10,658 nucleotides of DNA from Bacillota bacterium (GCA_017474705.1 JAFVHC010000163.1:1-10658); one strand, 5' to 3'. Shown: positions 1 to 6,079, counted from the stretch's first letter. The notes: generated by a model not told the origin, from the sequence alone. Numbers and translations: made by a program.

Positions 1-74
1 ACACTTTTAGTGATGCCTTCCTTCGGATCCGTCAGGGTTCCATCCAGATCGAACAATAAGTGTGTATATTTCAT
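1..74 (-). CDS. HAD-superfamily phosphatase, N-terminal 24 codons only
   Basis: The visible N-terminus has the HAD motif I, FDLDGTLTDP, with nucleophile and acid/base aspartates at residues 9 and 11. The following KEGITKS resembles the start of the cap region in phosphoglycolate phosphatase-like (Gph/PpaX-type) enzymes. Such proteins are cytoplasmic Mg-dependent phosphatases that hydrolyse small phosphomonoesters; the substrate cannot be told from 24 residues. The gene starts with ATG four bases after the stop codon of the preceding ATPase-like reading frame and has no strong ribosome binding site of its own. Translation is therefore probably coupled to the upstream transporter operon. The rest lies outside the window. 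Confidence 0.85.
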   Translation of the reverse strand, partial: MKYTHLLFDLDGTLTDPKEGITKS

Positions 75-78
75 GGTC

Positions 79-456
79 TTATAGTACCACATGTACGTGG
101 TTTTCTTTGTCGTACGTAAAAGCAGTGTCGGTGACCATATGATCGATGATGGTCAAAGACAGGGGGTCTCCTTCAGTGAAGGGGTCGAAGCGAGCCCCAC
201 CGTACGTCACGTCCAAAGTGATCAAAGCGTCCGTTTCAGAGTGCTCGAGCCGCGCGGTGACCAGGGATCTCGTCTGCTTGCAGATATTCTGGATGACCAA
301 CTCTTCGAAAGTCAGCACCACCTTGCGCAGTGTGCGCTCGGTCAGCATGGCGTTTTTGCCGAATTCGTCCAGTTGCTGCAGGATCGATGCATAGTCAGCT
401 TCCTGAGGATCGATCTCGATGTCGATCGTTTTCAGCCGCTTGATGAAGCGGCGCGT
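79..456 (-). pseudogene. Detached C-terminal GHKL/RsbW-like ATPase domain of the ABC ATP-binding subunit
   Basis: This 125-residue open frame has no upstream ATG, GTG or TTG of its own until an internal ATG at 348. It begins with the helix that normally ends amino-acid ABC ATPases (TRRFIKRLK) and continues without a break into a second domain, so it looks like the natural C-terminal half of the preceding gene. The domain has an N-box-like stretch (FEELVIQN; Glu284, Glu285 and Asn290 in joined numbering). It also has a glycine/FDP motif (YGGARFDP, 318-325) followed by a D-PLSLTIIDHM helix, as in the RsbW anti-sigma kinase branch of GHKL ATPases. I recall Bacillota ABC ATP-binding proteins with a similar tail, but I cannot verify that here. 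The break may be a sequencing error, a mutation or recoding. If it is real, a shorter 89-aa product could still start at 348. Assignment to GHKL is by pattern only. Confidence 0.6.
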
Positions 457-1154
457 TTTTCTTTCTGCGGACGATCGAAGATCTGTTCCGGCGTGCCTTC
501 CTCATAGATGACGCCCTCGTCCAGGTACAGGATGCGGTTCGCTACGTCACGGGCGAATTTCATTTCATGTGTGACGATGAGCATGGTCATGCCTTGTTCA
601 GCCAGATTCCGGATGACGGAAAGGACCTCTGCGGTCATGGTGGGATCCAACGCCGAGGTGGGTTCGTCGAAGAGCAGGACTTCCGGCTGCATGGCGATGG
701 CCCGCACGATGGATACGCGCTGCTTCTGTCCGCCGGAAAGTTCGTCGGGGAAGCGGTCCGCGCGCTCCGCCATCCCCACCAGCTGCAGCAGCTGCATACC
801 GCGTTGGATAGCTTCTTCTCGGGGCATTTTCAGCAGATGGACCGGCGCGGAGATCACGTTCTCGATCACGTTCAGGTTGTTGAACAGGTTGAAGGACTGG
901 AAGACCATGCCGATCTTGCGACGTGCTTTGGGCAGGTCGCATTTTGAATCGGTCAGGACGAGGCCGTCCATCGTGATGGTGCCGGCGGTCGGTTCTTCTA
1001 ACCGGTTGAGGCAGCGCAGGAACGTGGATTTACCTGTGCCTGAGGGCCCTATGATAGCGATCACGTCCCCCTTGTGGACTTCCAGGTTGATATCCTTCAG
1101 AGGCATGCTTTTTTCAAACGCTTTTTGCAGGTGTTCTACCTTGATCAGACTCAT
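432..1154 (-). CDS. Polar amino acid ABC transporter ATP-binding subunit (GlnQ/HisP-type), C-terminus altered by a frame change
   Basis: This is the ATPase that powers the permease encoded just before it. All motifs of the amino-acid importer subfamily are present: Walker A GPSGTGKST (36-44), Q-loop Gln86, signature LSGGQ (139-143), Walker B VLLFDEP (159-165) with D-loop SALD, and switch His196. The ATG overlaps the TGA of the permease gene by 4 bp, so the two are translationally coupled. The last seven residues (RAASSSG) are odd. After Lys233 this family usually continues KTRRFIKRLK, and exactly that sequence is found in the next frame. One extra A in the five-base A-run (456-460 on this strand) would join this ORF to the downstream frame, giving a 358-aa protein. 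The ATPase core is complete, so it may still work. The exact amino acid is unknown. Confidence 0.93.
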   Translation of the reverse strand: MSLIKVEHLQKAFEKSMPLKDINLEVHKGDVIAIIGPSGTGKSTFLRCLNRLEEPTAGTITMDGLVLTDSKCDLPKARRKIGMVFQSFNLFNNLNVIENVISAPVHLLKMPREEAIQRGMQLLQLVGMAERADRFPDELSGGQKQRVSIVRAIAMQPEVLLFDEPTSALDPTMTAEVLSVIRNLAEQGMTMLIVTHEMKFARDVANRILYLDEGVIYEEGTPEQIFDRPQKEKRAASSSG

Positions 1155-2728
1155 GCTTCCACCTCCTTCGTTGTGCGGCCCCTTTTCGGATCGATGCGCC
1201 AGAGGACGAACCGGACGATCAGAGAAATGATCCAGGCCAGCAGGAAGTAGATGAGCGCGGTGGCGATCAGCGGGAAAAAGGCCTCATATGTGCGCGCGCG
1301 GATGATATCGCTCATCTTGGTCAGGTCCAGGATGGTGATGTAGCCGACGACGGATGTGCTTTTCAGGAGCGATACCGCCTCGCCGCGGTAGACCGGCAGG
1401 AAATACATGGCCGCCTGGGGCAGAATGAAACGGTTGAAAGCCTGGTTTTCACTGTATCCCAAGGCCAGTGCAGCCTCGCGCTGCCCGGGATCGATGCTGT
1501 CGATGCCGCTCCGCATGATCTCGGAGGCGTAAGCTCCAAAGTTCATGGCGAAGCCGATGATCGCCACGGCGACAGCAGAAAGGCCTGTCTTGATGAACAC
1601 GACGTAGAAGAGGATCATCAACAGAACGACGGAGGGCGTGCCCTGCATCAACTTGACGAAGATGTCGCACAGGAGATTGCCCAGCCGGCTGCCCGTGCGG
1701 CGCAGCAGGCAGATAAGAAAGGCCAGGATCGTGCCCAGTAGGATGGCGCAGCCGGTGATGAGACAGGTCGTACCGACACCCTGCAGGATCTGTTTCCAGC
1801 GGTTCTCGCGGATGAAATTCTTTTCGAAACTATGTGCGATGCGTGTGAAGAAGGGTTCGCGCTCCGTTGGCTCCACATCGGCTTCCGCCCCCACCAGGTC
1901 TTCGGAACGCACCGCCACAACGATGCCGCCCTCACTGACCGGTTCAGAGAACAAAACGGTTTCTTCCCGCTCCGGCGTGACGTTCATGGTCGTGGTGAAC
2001 TCGACGCGTCCGGAAGTGAGCGCTGGGATGCGGGCGCTGTAATCGCCCTCCACGAATTCCACCGCATAGCCAGCGGCGCGGCAGAAACGCACGGTGACGT
2101 CGATATCGTATCCCACGAGGTTCCCGTCCTTTATATAGGAGAAAGGCTCGTCCGTGGGCGTCGTGATGACGTGCAGGGTGCCTTTTTCACCGGTCATGCC
2201 CGTCATATCGACGACTTTATGTTCTTCATCCGTACCGAACCACAGGCTGTCGATTTCGTCGTAAGTCCCATCCGCTTTCAATTGACGCAGGAACTCATTG
2301 AACTCGTCGCGAAGTGCAGCTTCTTTCGGATCGTCCTTGCGGAAGGCGAAAGAGTACCGGTTGTTGGTCAGCCGTTCTTTGATATAGTCGATCTGGGGCT
2401 GCTGTGCGTGGATGCTTTTCAGGGCGGGTTCATCGCCCAGATAGGCATCGATGACATGGTTCTCCAGAGCTATGTTCAGGTTCGGGTATCCGTCGAAGTA
2501 CAGGTACTCGCTGTTGGGAAAACACTGGAAAGATTCGGCTTCCAGGTTCGTACCGGACATGATGCCGATCTTTTTCCCGTTGTAATCCTCATATGTGACG
2601 GGACCGGTCTTCTGTTCCTGGACGGATCCCTCGCTGCGGGAAGGCAAGACCTGCCTGACCACGAGGAGGGCCAAAAGCAGGACCAGCACTGCTATGATGA
2701 CACGGTCCGTTTTCTGTGCGGGTTTCAC
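1151..2728 (-). CDS. Amino acid ABC transporter: substrate-binding and permease fusion
   Basis: This 525-aa protein combines ligand binding and membrane translocation of a polar amino acid importer. A signal-anchor helix (about 8-28) is followed by a segment matching the second half of SBP family 3 proteins (about 46-165; GKKIGIMSGT and a WFG end). Next comes a segment matching the first half of the same fold (about 182-278; EPFSYIKDGNLVGYDIDV and the TPEREETVLFSEPV motif). The permease follows (about 311-510) with several hydrophobic helices and the EAA loop at 418-431 (EAALALGYSENQAF) that docks the ATPase. The binding domains face outward and the permease sits in the membrane. The GTG start follows an AAGGAGG site by eight bases. 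The gene lies 19 bp after the preceding gene and overlaps the ATPase start. The order second lobe then first lobe is unusual; see findings. Confidence 0.9.
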   Translation of the reverse strand: MKPAQKTDRVIIAVLVLLLALLVVRQVLPSRSEGSVQEQKTGPVTYEDYNGKKIGIMSGTNLEAESFQCFPNSEYLYFDGYPNLNIALENHVIDAYLGDEPALKSIHAQQPQIDYIKERLTNNRYSFAFRKDDPKEAALRDEFNEFLRQLKADGTYDEIDSLWFGTDEEHKVVDMTGMTGEKGTLHVITTPTDEPFSYIKDGNLVGYDIDVTVRFCRAAGYAVEFVEGDYSARIPALTSGRVEFTTTMNVTPEREETVLFSEPVSEGGIVVAVRSEDLVGAEADVEPTEREPFFTRIAHSFEKNFIRENRWKQILQGVGTTCLITGCAILLGTILAFLICLLRRTGSRLGNLLCDIFVKLMQGTPSVVLLMILFYVVFIKTGLSAVAVAIIGFAMNFGAYASEIMRSGIDSIDPGQREAALALGYSENQAFNRFILPQAAMYFLPVYRGEAVSLLKSTSVVGYITILDLTKMSDIIRARTYEAFFPLIATALIYFLLAWIISLIVRFVLWRIDPKRGRTTKEVEA

Positions 2729-2747
2729 TCAAAAGCCTCCTTGCACA

Positions 2748-3170
2748 TCAATCTTCAGGTGACCACGAGGGCTGTGGATCATCGATCTGGAGATATCCAT
2801 CGACCTTGGTGACGATCTGGTACTTATCTTCGTATACGATCTCGCCCGGAGAATTGGTATACACCAGATAGTACGGATGATCATACTGTTCCAGAAGCCA
2901 GAGCGCGGGACGGATCATTTTCATCATTTCTTCAGAGTTTTCTGTCTTGAACCAGCAGACGACAGGTTCCTGGGCTTTGCATTGGGGCGGCCAGGGCAGA
3001 TTTTCCGCGAACCAACTGTCGATCTCCCGGTAGAGATCGGCATCTTCTTCACTCATGACATTGTTCTGGATCAATTGCCAGCACATGCTGAAGATCCCTT
3101 TGGCGTACATCGTATTGGCAGCCAGCTCTTTGCCTTGGATGCGAACGTATTTATACCGTAGATTAGGCAT
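2748..3170 (-). CDS. Hypothetical protein, 140 aa, first gene of the transporter operon
   Basis: I do not recognise a function. The ATG at 3170 is chosen because AAGGAG lies eight bases upstream and a good promoter lies about 40 bases further. The longer open frame to 3323 would start upstream of that promoter and is not credible. The product is soluble, without signal peptide or membrane helix, acidic and rich in aromatic residues. Recognisable segments are EEDADLYREIDSWFAENLP (about 40-59), VVCWFKT, and a C-terminal YLVYTNSPGEIVYEDKYQ. The pattern WFKT followed by a Y-T-N-PGxIxYED block resembles a small uncharacterised family I have seen in many bacteria. It is 19 bp upstream of the substrate-binding/permease gene and should share its mRNA. 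Whether it takes part in transport or was placed there by chance cannot be decided from sequence. Confidence 0.8.
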   Translation of the reverse strand: MPNLRYKYVRIQGKELAANTMYAKGIFSMCWQLIQNNVMSEEDADLYREIDSWFAENLPWPPQCKAQEPVVCWFKTENSEEMMKMIRPALWLLEQYDHPYYLVYTNSPGEIVYEDKYQIVTKVDGYLQIDDPQPSWSPED

Positions 3171-3215
3171 GTCGGACTCCTTATTCAATAAAACCATGGA
3201 GCTGCAGTTTTGCTT

Positions 3216-3244
3216 ATTATACAGCATCCGACATGGCGGGGCAA
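3216..3244 (-). promoter_or_regulatory. Sigma-A type promoter of the minus-strand transporter operon
   Basis: On the minus strand there is a perfect -10 TATAAT (3216-3221) and a -35 TTGCCC (3239-3244) with a 17-bp spacer. Transcription would begin near 3209, leaving a leader of roughly 40 bases with an AAGGAG site before the ATG at 3170. It faces away from the plus-strand promoter at 3282-3311, so the two units diverge from a shared region of under 100 bp. Confidence 0.75.
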
Positions 3245-3281
3245 CCGGAAATCGGGAGGAAACGAACGAATGAAGGCCTGC

Positions 3282-3311
3282 TTGACACCAGGTCTCGAAC
3301 TGTATTATCAT
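3282..3311 (+). promoter_or_regulatory. Sigma-A type promoter of the serine hydrolase gene
   Basis: A perfect -35 TTGACA (3282-3287) is followed by an AT-rich -10 region. The best reading is TATCAT at 3306-3311 with an 18-bp spacer; TATTAT at 3303-3308 has a short 15-bp spacer. The predicted start of transcription near 3318 lies just before the AAAGGA ribosome binding site (3341-3346). This rules out the upstream in-frame ATG codons at 3210 and 3270 as starts. Confidence 0.6.
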
Positions 3312-3353
3312 CACATAAAACAAAGAGCTTCATTACTTAGAAAGGATATGGAT

Positions 3354-4817
3354 ATGCTGACTTACACCACGCCGGAGCTGGCCGGCCTCGATCCTAAATA
3401 TATCCGCCGGTTCCTGTCAGACATGAAAAGAGACCGGATCGATCTGCATGATGTGCTTCTGCTGCGCGGGGATCAGATCTTCTTTGAGAAATACTGGGGT
3501 CCATTCACACCGGAATTCCCGCACCGCATGTACTCCGTGACCAAAAGCTTTGTTGCTGTGGCCATTGGCTTTCTGGTGCAGGAAGGAAAGCTGACACTGG
3601 ACGACCCGATCATTCAGTTCTTCCCGGACAAGATCGGTCCGGAGATGGATCCGCTGCTGCAGATGCAGACAATCCGGGACATGTTGATGATGAGTACGTA
3701 TTCCGGCGGCAGCAACTGGTTCAAGCCCGAGGTCACGGACCGTCTGCGTTTCTATTTTTCTCTGAAAGCGGACAAAGTGCCGGGCACGATCTTTTCCTAT
3801 GATTCTACCGGATCTTACGTGCTGGGCTGCCTGGTGGAACGTCTGTCTGGCATGTCCCTGCTGGACTATTTGAAGGCAAAAGTGCTGGACCGGATCGGTG
3901 GATTCGAAGATGCACAGATCCTGGCAACGATGGACGGGACCCCTTGGGCGGATTCAGCCTTGGTCTGCCGTCCGCGGGCATTGGCGGCCTTTGCCCGCTT
4001 CGTCATGAATGGCGGCGCGTGGGAAGGCGAGCAGCTGCTGGATCCGGCGTACGTTAAAGCGGCAACGTCATGTTTGATCGAGAACAATGTGAAGGACACC
4101 CGGAATTATAATACCTGGGGCTATGGCTACCAGATCTGGATGACGGAACAAGGCGCCTGGAGCTTTAATGGCATGGGAGCACAGTTTGCCATCTGCTGCC
4201 CGGACAAAGACCTGATCTTCGTGTGCAACGGAGATGACCAGCTGACGTCAGAGGTGGATTCGCCACGGATCTTCCGGGCTTTCTTCGACCAGATCTACGC
4301 GCATATGGACGGAGCGGATCCGGAGCCGGAAGAAGTGGATCCGGAAGAGGAGTTCCCGCTGTTGGTCACCCGGGGTGCGTTGACATCGCCCTTCGCGGAG
4401 AAGATCGATGGCAGGACGTATCAGTGCATGGACAATCCCATGGGTTGGAAATGGTTCCGGCTGGAATTCGAAGATGATGGAGGCACACTGGTCTATGAAA
4501 ATGACCAGGGGGAAAAACGTATACCCTTCGGGCTTGGTAATAACAAGTTCGATCTTTTCCCGGAGTACGGGTATTCGGATGCACAGGGCAACCGCCACGA
4601 GATGACCTCGTTCCGCTACAAAGCCGCCTTTTCTGCCGCCTGGGTGGAGGAACAGAAACTGAGGCTGCGCGTCCAGGTCATCGACCGGTATTTCGGCATG
4701 CTGGTCATCACCATCGGATTCCGGGATCCGGAATGGGTCTCCATCCGCATGGAAAAAAGTGCGGAGGATTTTTTCGACACCTACGAAGGATGGCTGATCG
4801 GACGGTGCGAGGGCTAA
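3354..4817 (+). CDS. Beta-lactamase-fold serine hydrolase (class C / PBP4* type)
   Basis: This 487-aa protein has the SxxK catalytic motif as SVTK (Ser61, Lys64). A second motif, YDS (Tyr149), takes the place of the usual YxN, within FSYDSTGSYVLG. A GYGYQIW block (256-262) and a GMGAQ turn (273-277) occupy the third-motif region. This is the layout of the broad beta-lactamase-related serine hydrolase family (esterases, peptidases, amidases). There is no signal peptide, so it should act in the cytoplasm and is unlikely to be a secreted resistance beta-lactamase. Residues from about 340 to 487 form an additional acidic C-terminal region I cannot assign. The start at 3354 is preferred over the ATG at 3348 because AAAGGA (3341-3346) is seven bases from the former and one base from the latter. 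It is a single-gene unit with its own promoter. The substrate is unknown. Confidence 0.85.
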   Translation: MLTYTTPELAGLDPKYIRRFLSDMKRDRIDLHDVLLLRGDQIFFEKYWGPFTPEFPHRMYSVTKSFVAVAIGFLVQEGKLTLDDPIIQFFPDKIGPEMDPLLQMQTIRDMLMMSTYSGGSNWFKPEVTDRLRFYFSLKADKVPGTIFSYDSTGSYVLGCLVERLSGMSLLDYLKAKVLDRIGGFEDAQILATMDGTPWADSALVCRPRALAAFARFVMNGGAWEGEQLLDPAYVKAATSCLIENNVKDTRNYNTWGYGYQIWMTEQGAWSFNGMGAQFAICCPDKDLIFVCNGDDQLTSEVDSPRIFRAFFDQIYAHMDGADPEPEEVDPEEEFPLLVTRGALTSPFAEKIDGRTYQCMDNPMGWKWFRLEFEDDGGTLVYENDQGEKRIPFGLGNNKFDLFPEYGYSDAQGNRHEMTSFRYKAAFSAAWVEEQKLRLRVQVIDRYFGMLVITIGFRDPEWVSIRMEKSAEDFFDTYEGWLIGRCEG

Positions 4818-4832
4818 GGCAAGGGCCTGCCG

Positions 4833-5105
4833 TACCTGATTTAAGACCTCATGCCGGCACTGTCAGGTAATACTTGAAAACGCACCTGATTTTGGAACGA
4901 TAGTCAACGCAATACTGTACAATTCGGTCGAAACATGGGGTTTGTTACATGATTTATTGGCCTCAGGTTATGATATCAGGTAAACATGCGTTTGAAGAAG
5001 CCAAAAATGTGAAATTATACCTGATTCAGAGTTTTTTAAAACAAGGATAAGGTAAGGAATTTATAATTACCTGATTGGTGAGAAATAGTGAGATATATCA
5101 GGTAA
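4833..5105 (+). repeat. Array of five dyad elements, TACCTGATT - about 20 bp - TCAGGTAA
   Basis: In this non-coding stretch the hexamer ACCTGA or its complement TCAGGT occurs eight times. Paired half-sites sit in inverted orientation exactly 29 bp apart, start to start. Unit A: 4834 and 4863. Unit B: 4947 (one mismatch, ACATGA) and 4976. Unit C: 5019 and 5048 (one mismatch, TAAGGT). Unit D: 5069 and 5098, with perfect 9-bp arms TTACCTGAT/ATCAGGTAA. A fifth left half-site at 4884 has only a poor partner at 4913. One extra TCAGGT lies at 4963 inside unit B. Units begin 50, 63, 72 and 50 bp apart. The interior sequences are not conserved between units. The array ends about 50 bp before the start codon of the coiled-coil gene. 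It could be a set of operators for a dimeric regulator, or RNA hairpins with loops of about 21 nt. Confidence 0.75.
5062..5067 (+). promoter_or_regulatory. Possible -10 element (TATAAT) inside the dyad array
   Basis: A perfect TATAAT lies directly before dyad unit D, and there is no recognisable -35 at 16-18 bp. If used, transcription of the coiled-coil gene would start within unit D, and unit C would occupy the region just upstream. That would suit an activator-dependent or repressible promoter. An alternative weak -10 is TATAGT at 5123-5128. Nearby, an eight-base direct repeat CGCTATAG occurs at 5120-5127 and 5133-5140, right before the ribosome binding site. All of this is tentative. Confidence 0.35.
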
Positions 5106-5156
5106 CGCCGTTCAAGCAGCGCTATAGTTGATCGCTATAGAAAGGAGATCACTACA

Positions 5157-5783
5157 ATGAACGAAGAAGTCCAATCCAGGATTGAGGCAGCGCGCGGTGA
5201 GATATCGCTCAAGAGACGGGAATATGATACGATCAAGATGCATCTGGACGCGCTGGAAAGCCAGAAGCGCATGCTGACAGAGGAGATGGGATCGCTTTCA
5301 CTTTTCCAGTTCGGCAGGAAGAAAGAACTGCGTGAAGAGATCGCGTCTTTAGTGGAGCAGATGACCGAGGTCGAGAGCGATCTGACGATCAAAGAGCGCG
5401 AAATGACGGCGCTCGGCTATCGTATTCAGGCGCTCGAACGCGGCAGCGACATCGAGGATGAGGTCCAGGCGTATATCATGGCCAACTTCTTCGAAGGCAA
5501 ACAGAAGATCAGCGCGATCAAGTATTACCGTGAGAATACCGGCGTAGGGCTTGCGGAAGCCAAACTTGCTGTCGAGCAGATGTTCGAGGGCACCTATGAT
5601 CCTCAGAATACCCAGGCTTCAGCCGCGGTTAAGATGCCCGTTCTGCCCGCGCAGGAACAAATCATGGAGTACATCAAGATGCACTTTGATCGGGGCAGCA
5701 AGATCCAGGCGATCGCCTACTATCGCCAACAGACCGGCGCGAGTCTGAAAGAGGCAAAAGAAGTCGTAGATCGGATCGTTTGA
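5157..5783 (+). CDS. Coiled-coil protein with two ribosomal L7/L12 C-terminal-like modules
   Basis: This 208-aa soluble protein has two parts. Residues 1 to about 95 are charged and heptad-like (many E, K, R, L), predicting a long coiled coil. Residues about 104-142 and 168-206 are two copies of one module: a Tyr-Ile-Met start, then KISAIKYYRENTG / KIQAIAYYRQQTG, then LxEAKxxV. This pattern, K-x-x-A-I-K-x-x-R-x-x-T-G-x-x-L-x-E-A-K, is the helix-turn-helix-like core of the L7/L12 C-terminal domain. That domain in the ribosome contacts translation factors, and it is also found in non-ribosomal proteins. The modules are joined by a Pro/Ala-rich linker (about 150-167). The start ATG follows AAAGGAG (5141-5147) by nine bases. 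The role is unknown; a scaffold that self-associates through the coiled coil is a guess. It is preceded by the dyad array, and I see no terminator directly after it. Confidence 0.8.
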   Translation: MNEEVQSRIEAARGEISLKRREYDTIKMHLDALESQKRMLTEEMGSLSLFQFGRKKELREEIASLVEQMTEVESDLTIKEREMTALGYRIQALERGSDIEDEVQAYIMANFFEGKQKISAIKYYRENTGVGLAEAKLAVEQMFEGTYDPQNTQASAAVKMPVLPAQEQIMEYIKMHFDRGSKIQAIAYYRQQTGASLKEAKEVVDRIV

Positions 5784-5818
5784 AATAACAAACCTGGATC
5801 TGGAAAAGAAAAAGGGCC

Positions 5819-6004
5819 TCATGAGTAACTGAGACTCCTGGCAAAGAAGTGTGATGATCGCTCATAATGAGTCCCAGGACGGACGACCTTGACTGTTTTC
5901 TCTTCTTCAAGTACTTGATAGACCAAGCGAAGCTGGATGTTGATCCTTCTGGAACAAAGTCCTTGTAGATCACCAACCGGTTTTCCATAAGATGGTGGCG
6001 TCAA
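5819..6004 (-). pseudogene. Remnant of a YoeB/Txe-family mRNA interferase toxin (C-terminal part)
   Basis: On the minus strand codons from about 6001 to 5861 read TPPSYGKPVGDLQG, then SRRINIQLRLVYQVLEEEK, then TVKVV and GTHYE. This lines up with the C-terminal half of Bacillota YoeB/Txe toxins, which typically read PPPYEKL-GDL-G-YSRRINIQHRLVY and end MWTHYE. The N-terminal half is missing and there is no start codon with a ribosome binding site. The conserved catalytic Glu of the PYEKL motif is Gly here. The usual RMW before THYE is RPG, and the frame runs past the normal end to a stop at 5819. The Arg of SRRI and the terminal His-Tyr are still present. No partner antitoxin (YefM/Axe) was found nearby. 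This is a dead gene fragment, probably the scar of a lost toxin-antitoxin cassette. Confidence 0.75.
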
Positions 6005-6041
6005 TGACCATGATAGCGAGATAGAAATTTTATAAAAAGCC

Positions 6042-6075
6042 ACAGGAGGGTAAAAATATGCCCTCCTGTTTTTAT
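6042..6075. terminator. Strong hairpin terminator, probably bidirectional
   Basis: A perfect 9-bp stem ACAGGAGGG (6042-6050) / CCCTCCTGT (6061-6069) encloses a 10-nt loop and is followed by a T-run on the plus strand. On the minus strand the same stem is followed by GGCTTTTTATAAAA, so it can stop transcription in both directions. It separates the coiled-coil gene and the toxin remnant from the SSB cluster. Confidence 0.85.
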
Positions 6076-6079
6076 ATAC

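Noticed and set aside
508..1230. 240-codon plus-strand frame opposite the ABC ATPase
   Set aside because: It is the shadow of a gene with complete ATPase motifs; the product is Arg/Ser-rich nonsense.
1832..2812. 326-codon plus-strand open frame opposite the transporter gene
   Set aside because: It mirrors the coding bias of the permease fusion; the protein has no recognisable motif and no ribosome binding site.
3210..3353. N-terminal extension of the serine hydrolase to the ATG at 3210
   Set aside because: This would begin upstream of the TTGACA promoter element; the AAAGGA site supports the start at 3354, and the added residues do not resemble the family.
4818..4831. GGCA...TGCC hairpin right after the serine hydrolase stop considered as a terminator
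   Set aside because: The stem is short and no T-run follows; the stretch just leads into the dyad array.
4833..5105. Dyad array considered as a CRISPR array
   Set aside because: The repeated parts are short inverted half-sites at uneven unit spacing. There is no constant 25-37-bp repeat with equal spacers and no cas gene nearby.
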